Assembly (NCBI RefSeq): GCF_002232035.1
Contig: NZ_NKXR01000001.1
Location: forward strand, 309,396-373,395
From: Collinsella sp. TF06-26
GTDB taxonomy: Bacteria > Actinomycetota > Coriobacteriia > Coriobacteriales > Coriobacteriaceae
Length of the DNA stretch: 64,000 nt
Direction: 5' to 3'
The translations under genes and the position numbers were made by a program. Positions 63,747-64,000 of the stretch are shown here, in pieces; within the stretch, counting starts at the first letter, position 1; the number at the start of each line of letters is the position of its first letter. Under the pieces are notes generated by a model. It was not told where the DNA came from, made no database searches, and was given only the letters and a program-made list of their open reading frames with translations.

Positions 63747-64000
63747 TCAGATCCCGCACAGGGGGACCGCGATGGTGGCCACCGCGCCGCCCGAGGGACT
63801 GTTGGCGAGCGAGACGGAGCCCCCGTGGGCGCTCGCAGCCTCGGAGGCGGCGTGGAGGCCGAGCCCGTAGTGGCGGCCCCCGTCGCGCAAAGAGCGGGAG
63901 GAGTCGTCTGTGAAGAGGCGCTCACAGCCGCGTTCGAGGGCAGCGGGAGAGAAGCCCGGTCCGTCGTCGGCCACCTCGATGACGAGGTGGCCGCCCGCGA
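63747..64000 (-). CDS. Sensor histidine kinase, C-terminal ATPase part (runs off the right edge)
   Basis: About 84 codons without a start inside the window. Reads VADDGPGFSPAALERGCERL (G1 box), then a GGRHYGLGLHAASEAASAHG stretch (G2 box) and GAVATIAVPL at the end, as in HATPase_c domains. High GC. The sensor domain and response regulator lie beyond the window. Confidence 0.8.
   Translation of the reverse strand, partial: AGGHLVIEVADDGPGFSPAALERGCERLFTDDSSRSLRDGGRHYGLGLHAASEAASAHGGSVSLANSPSGGAVATIAVPLCGI

Overview
The window reads like a stretch of chromosome from a high-GC gut actinobacterium of the Coriobacteriia, most like Collinsella. That placement is an inference from gene content (a glgB-glgP-glgC block, a LoaP-type regulator ahead of a capsule locus, a 385-aa Coriobacteriia-style DUF559-like protein, an scpAB-rluB-cmk-plsC-ispH-der-plsY-gpsA run) and codon use. 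No rRNA gene is present to confirm it.

Layout. (1) 1-6.0 kb, minus strand: glycogen metabolism (glgB, glgP, glgC; glgC runs off the left edge), separated by a repeat-rich control region from a HAD phosphatase and thiamine pyrophosphokinase on the plus strand. (2) 7.7-7.9 kb: tRNA-Ala(GGC) with promoter and terminator. (3) 8.1-29.5 kb: a capsule or exopolysaccharide locus. A long leader with two strong hairpins precedes a NusG-family (LoaP-like) antiterminator. Then come the initiating sugar transferase, a WecB/TagA/CpsF transferase, a UDP-GlcNAc 2-epimerase, glycosyltransferases, LicD, hexapeptide acyltransferases (one duplicated in tandem together with a GT2 tail), a Wzy-like polymerase, a pyruvyl transferase, a Wzx flippase, an FrhB-like protein, a HisC-like aminotransferase and a cytidylyltransferase-oxidoreductase fusion. 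The 3' end is decayed: two ugd 3'-end remnants flank a broken epimerase, a foreign-looking gene and a collapsed IS21 element. The middle of the locus is visibly AT-richer than the flanks.

(4) 29.6-44.5 kb: an accessory island of defence-type genes and debris. It holds a 738-aa helical-repeat membrane protein, remnants of four IS families, an intact AIPR protein, an Abi_2 remnant, a two-gene CBASS-like module (CD-NTase with AGS-C sensor plus a membrane-anchored partner), DUF2513 and HEPN-like pseudogenes, an amber-interrupted LPXTG surface protein, an FRG-domain protein, tRNA-Val and a protein with a DUF559-like C-terminus. (5) 44.5-45.9 kb: two copies of a roughly 150-bp palindrome-ended element, each upstream of a further tRNA-Ala(GGC), with a CAU-anticodon tRNA between them on the minus strand.

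(6) 45.9-63.1 kb: dense housekeeping genes on the plus strand: an ABC-F ATPase, a small membrane protein, an M50 protease, scpA, scpB, rluB, cmk, plsC, ispH, a DUF512 radical-SAM protein, der, plsY, gpsA, rpe, a cysteine desulfurase, a Nif3 protein, a zinc-ribbon coiled coil, coaBC and tRNA-Pro(GGG). Three phospholipid genes (plsC, plsY, gpsA) lie here. (7) 63.2-64.0 kb: noncoding sequence, then the 3' end of a histidine kinase on the minus strand.

The two most interesting systems are the CBASS-like pair at 36.1-38.0 kb and a possible route in the capsule locus that makes and attaches a CDP-activated small molecule (aminotransferase, cytidylyltransferase fusion, LicD). The paired palindromic elements upstream of duplicated tRNA-Ala genes are the least explained repeat structure.
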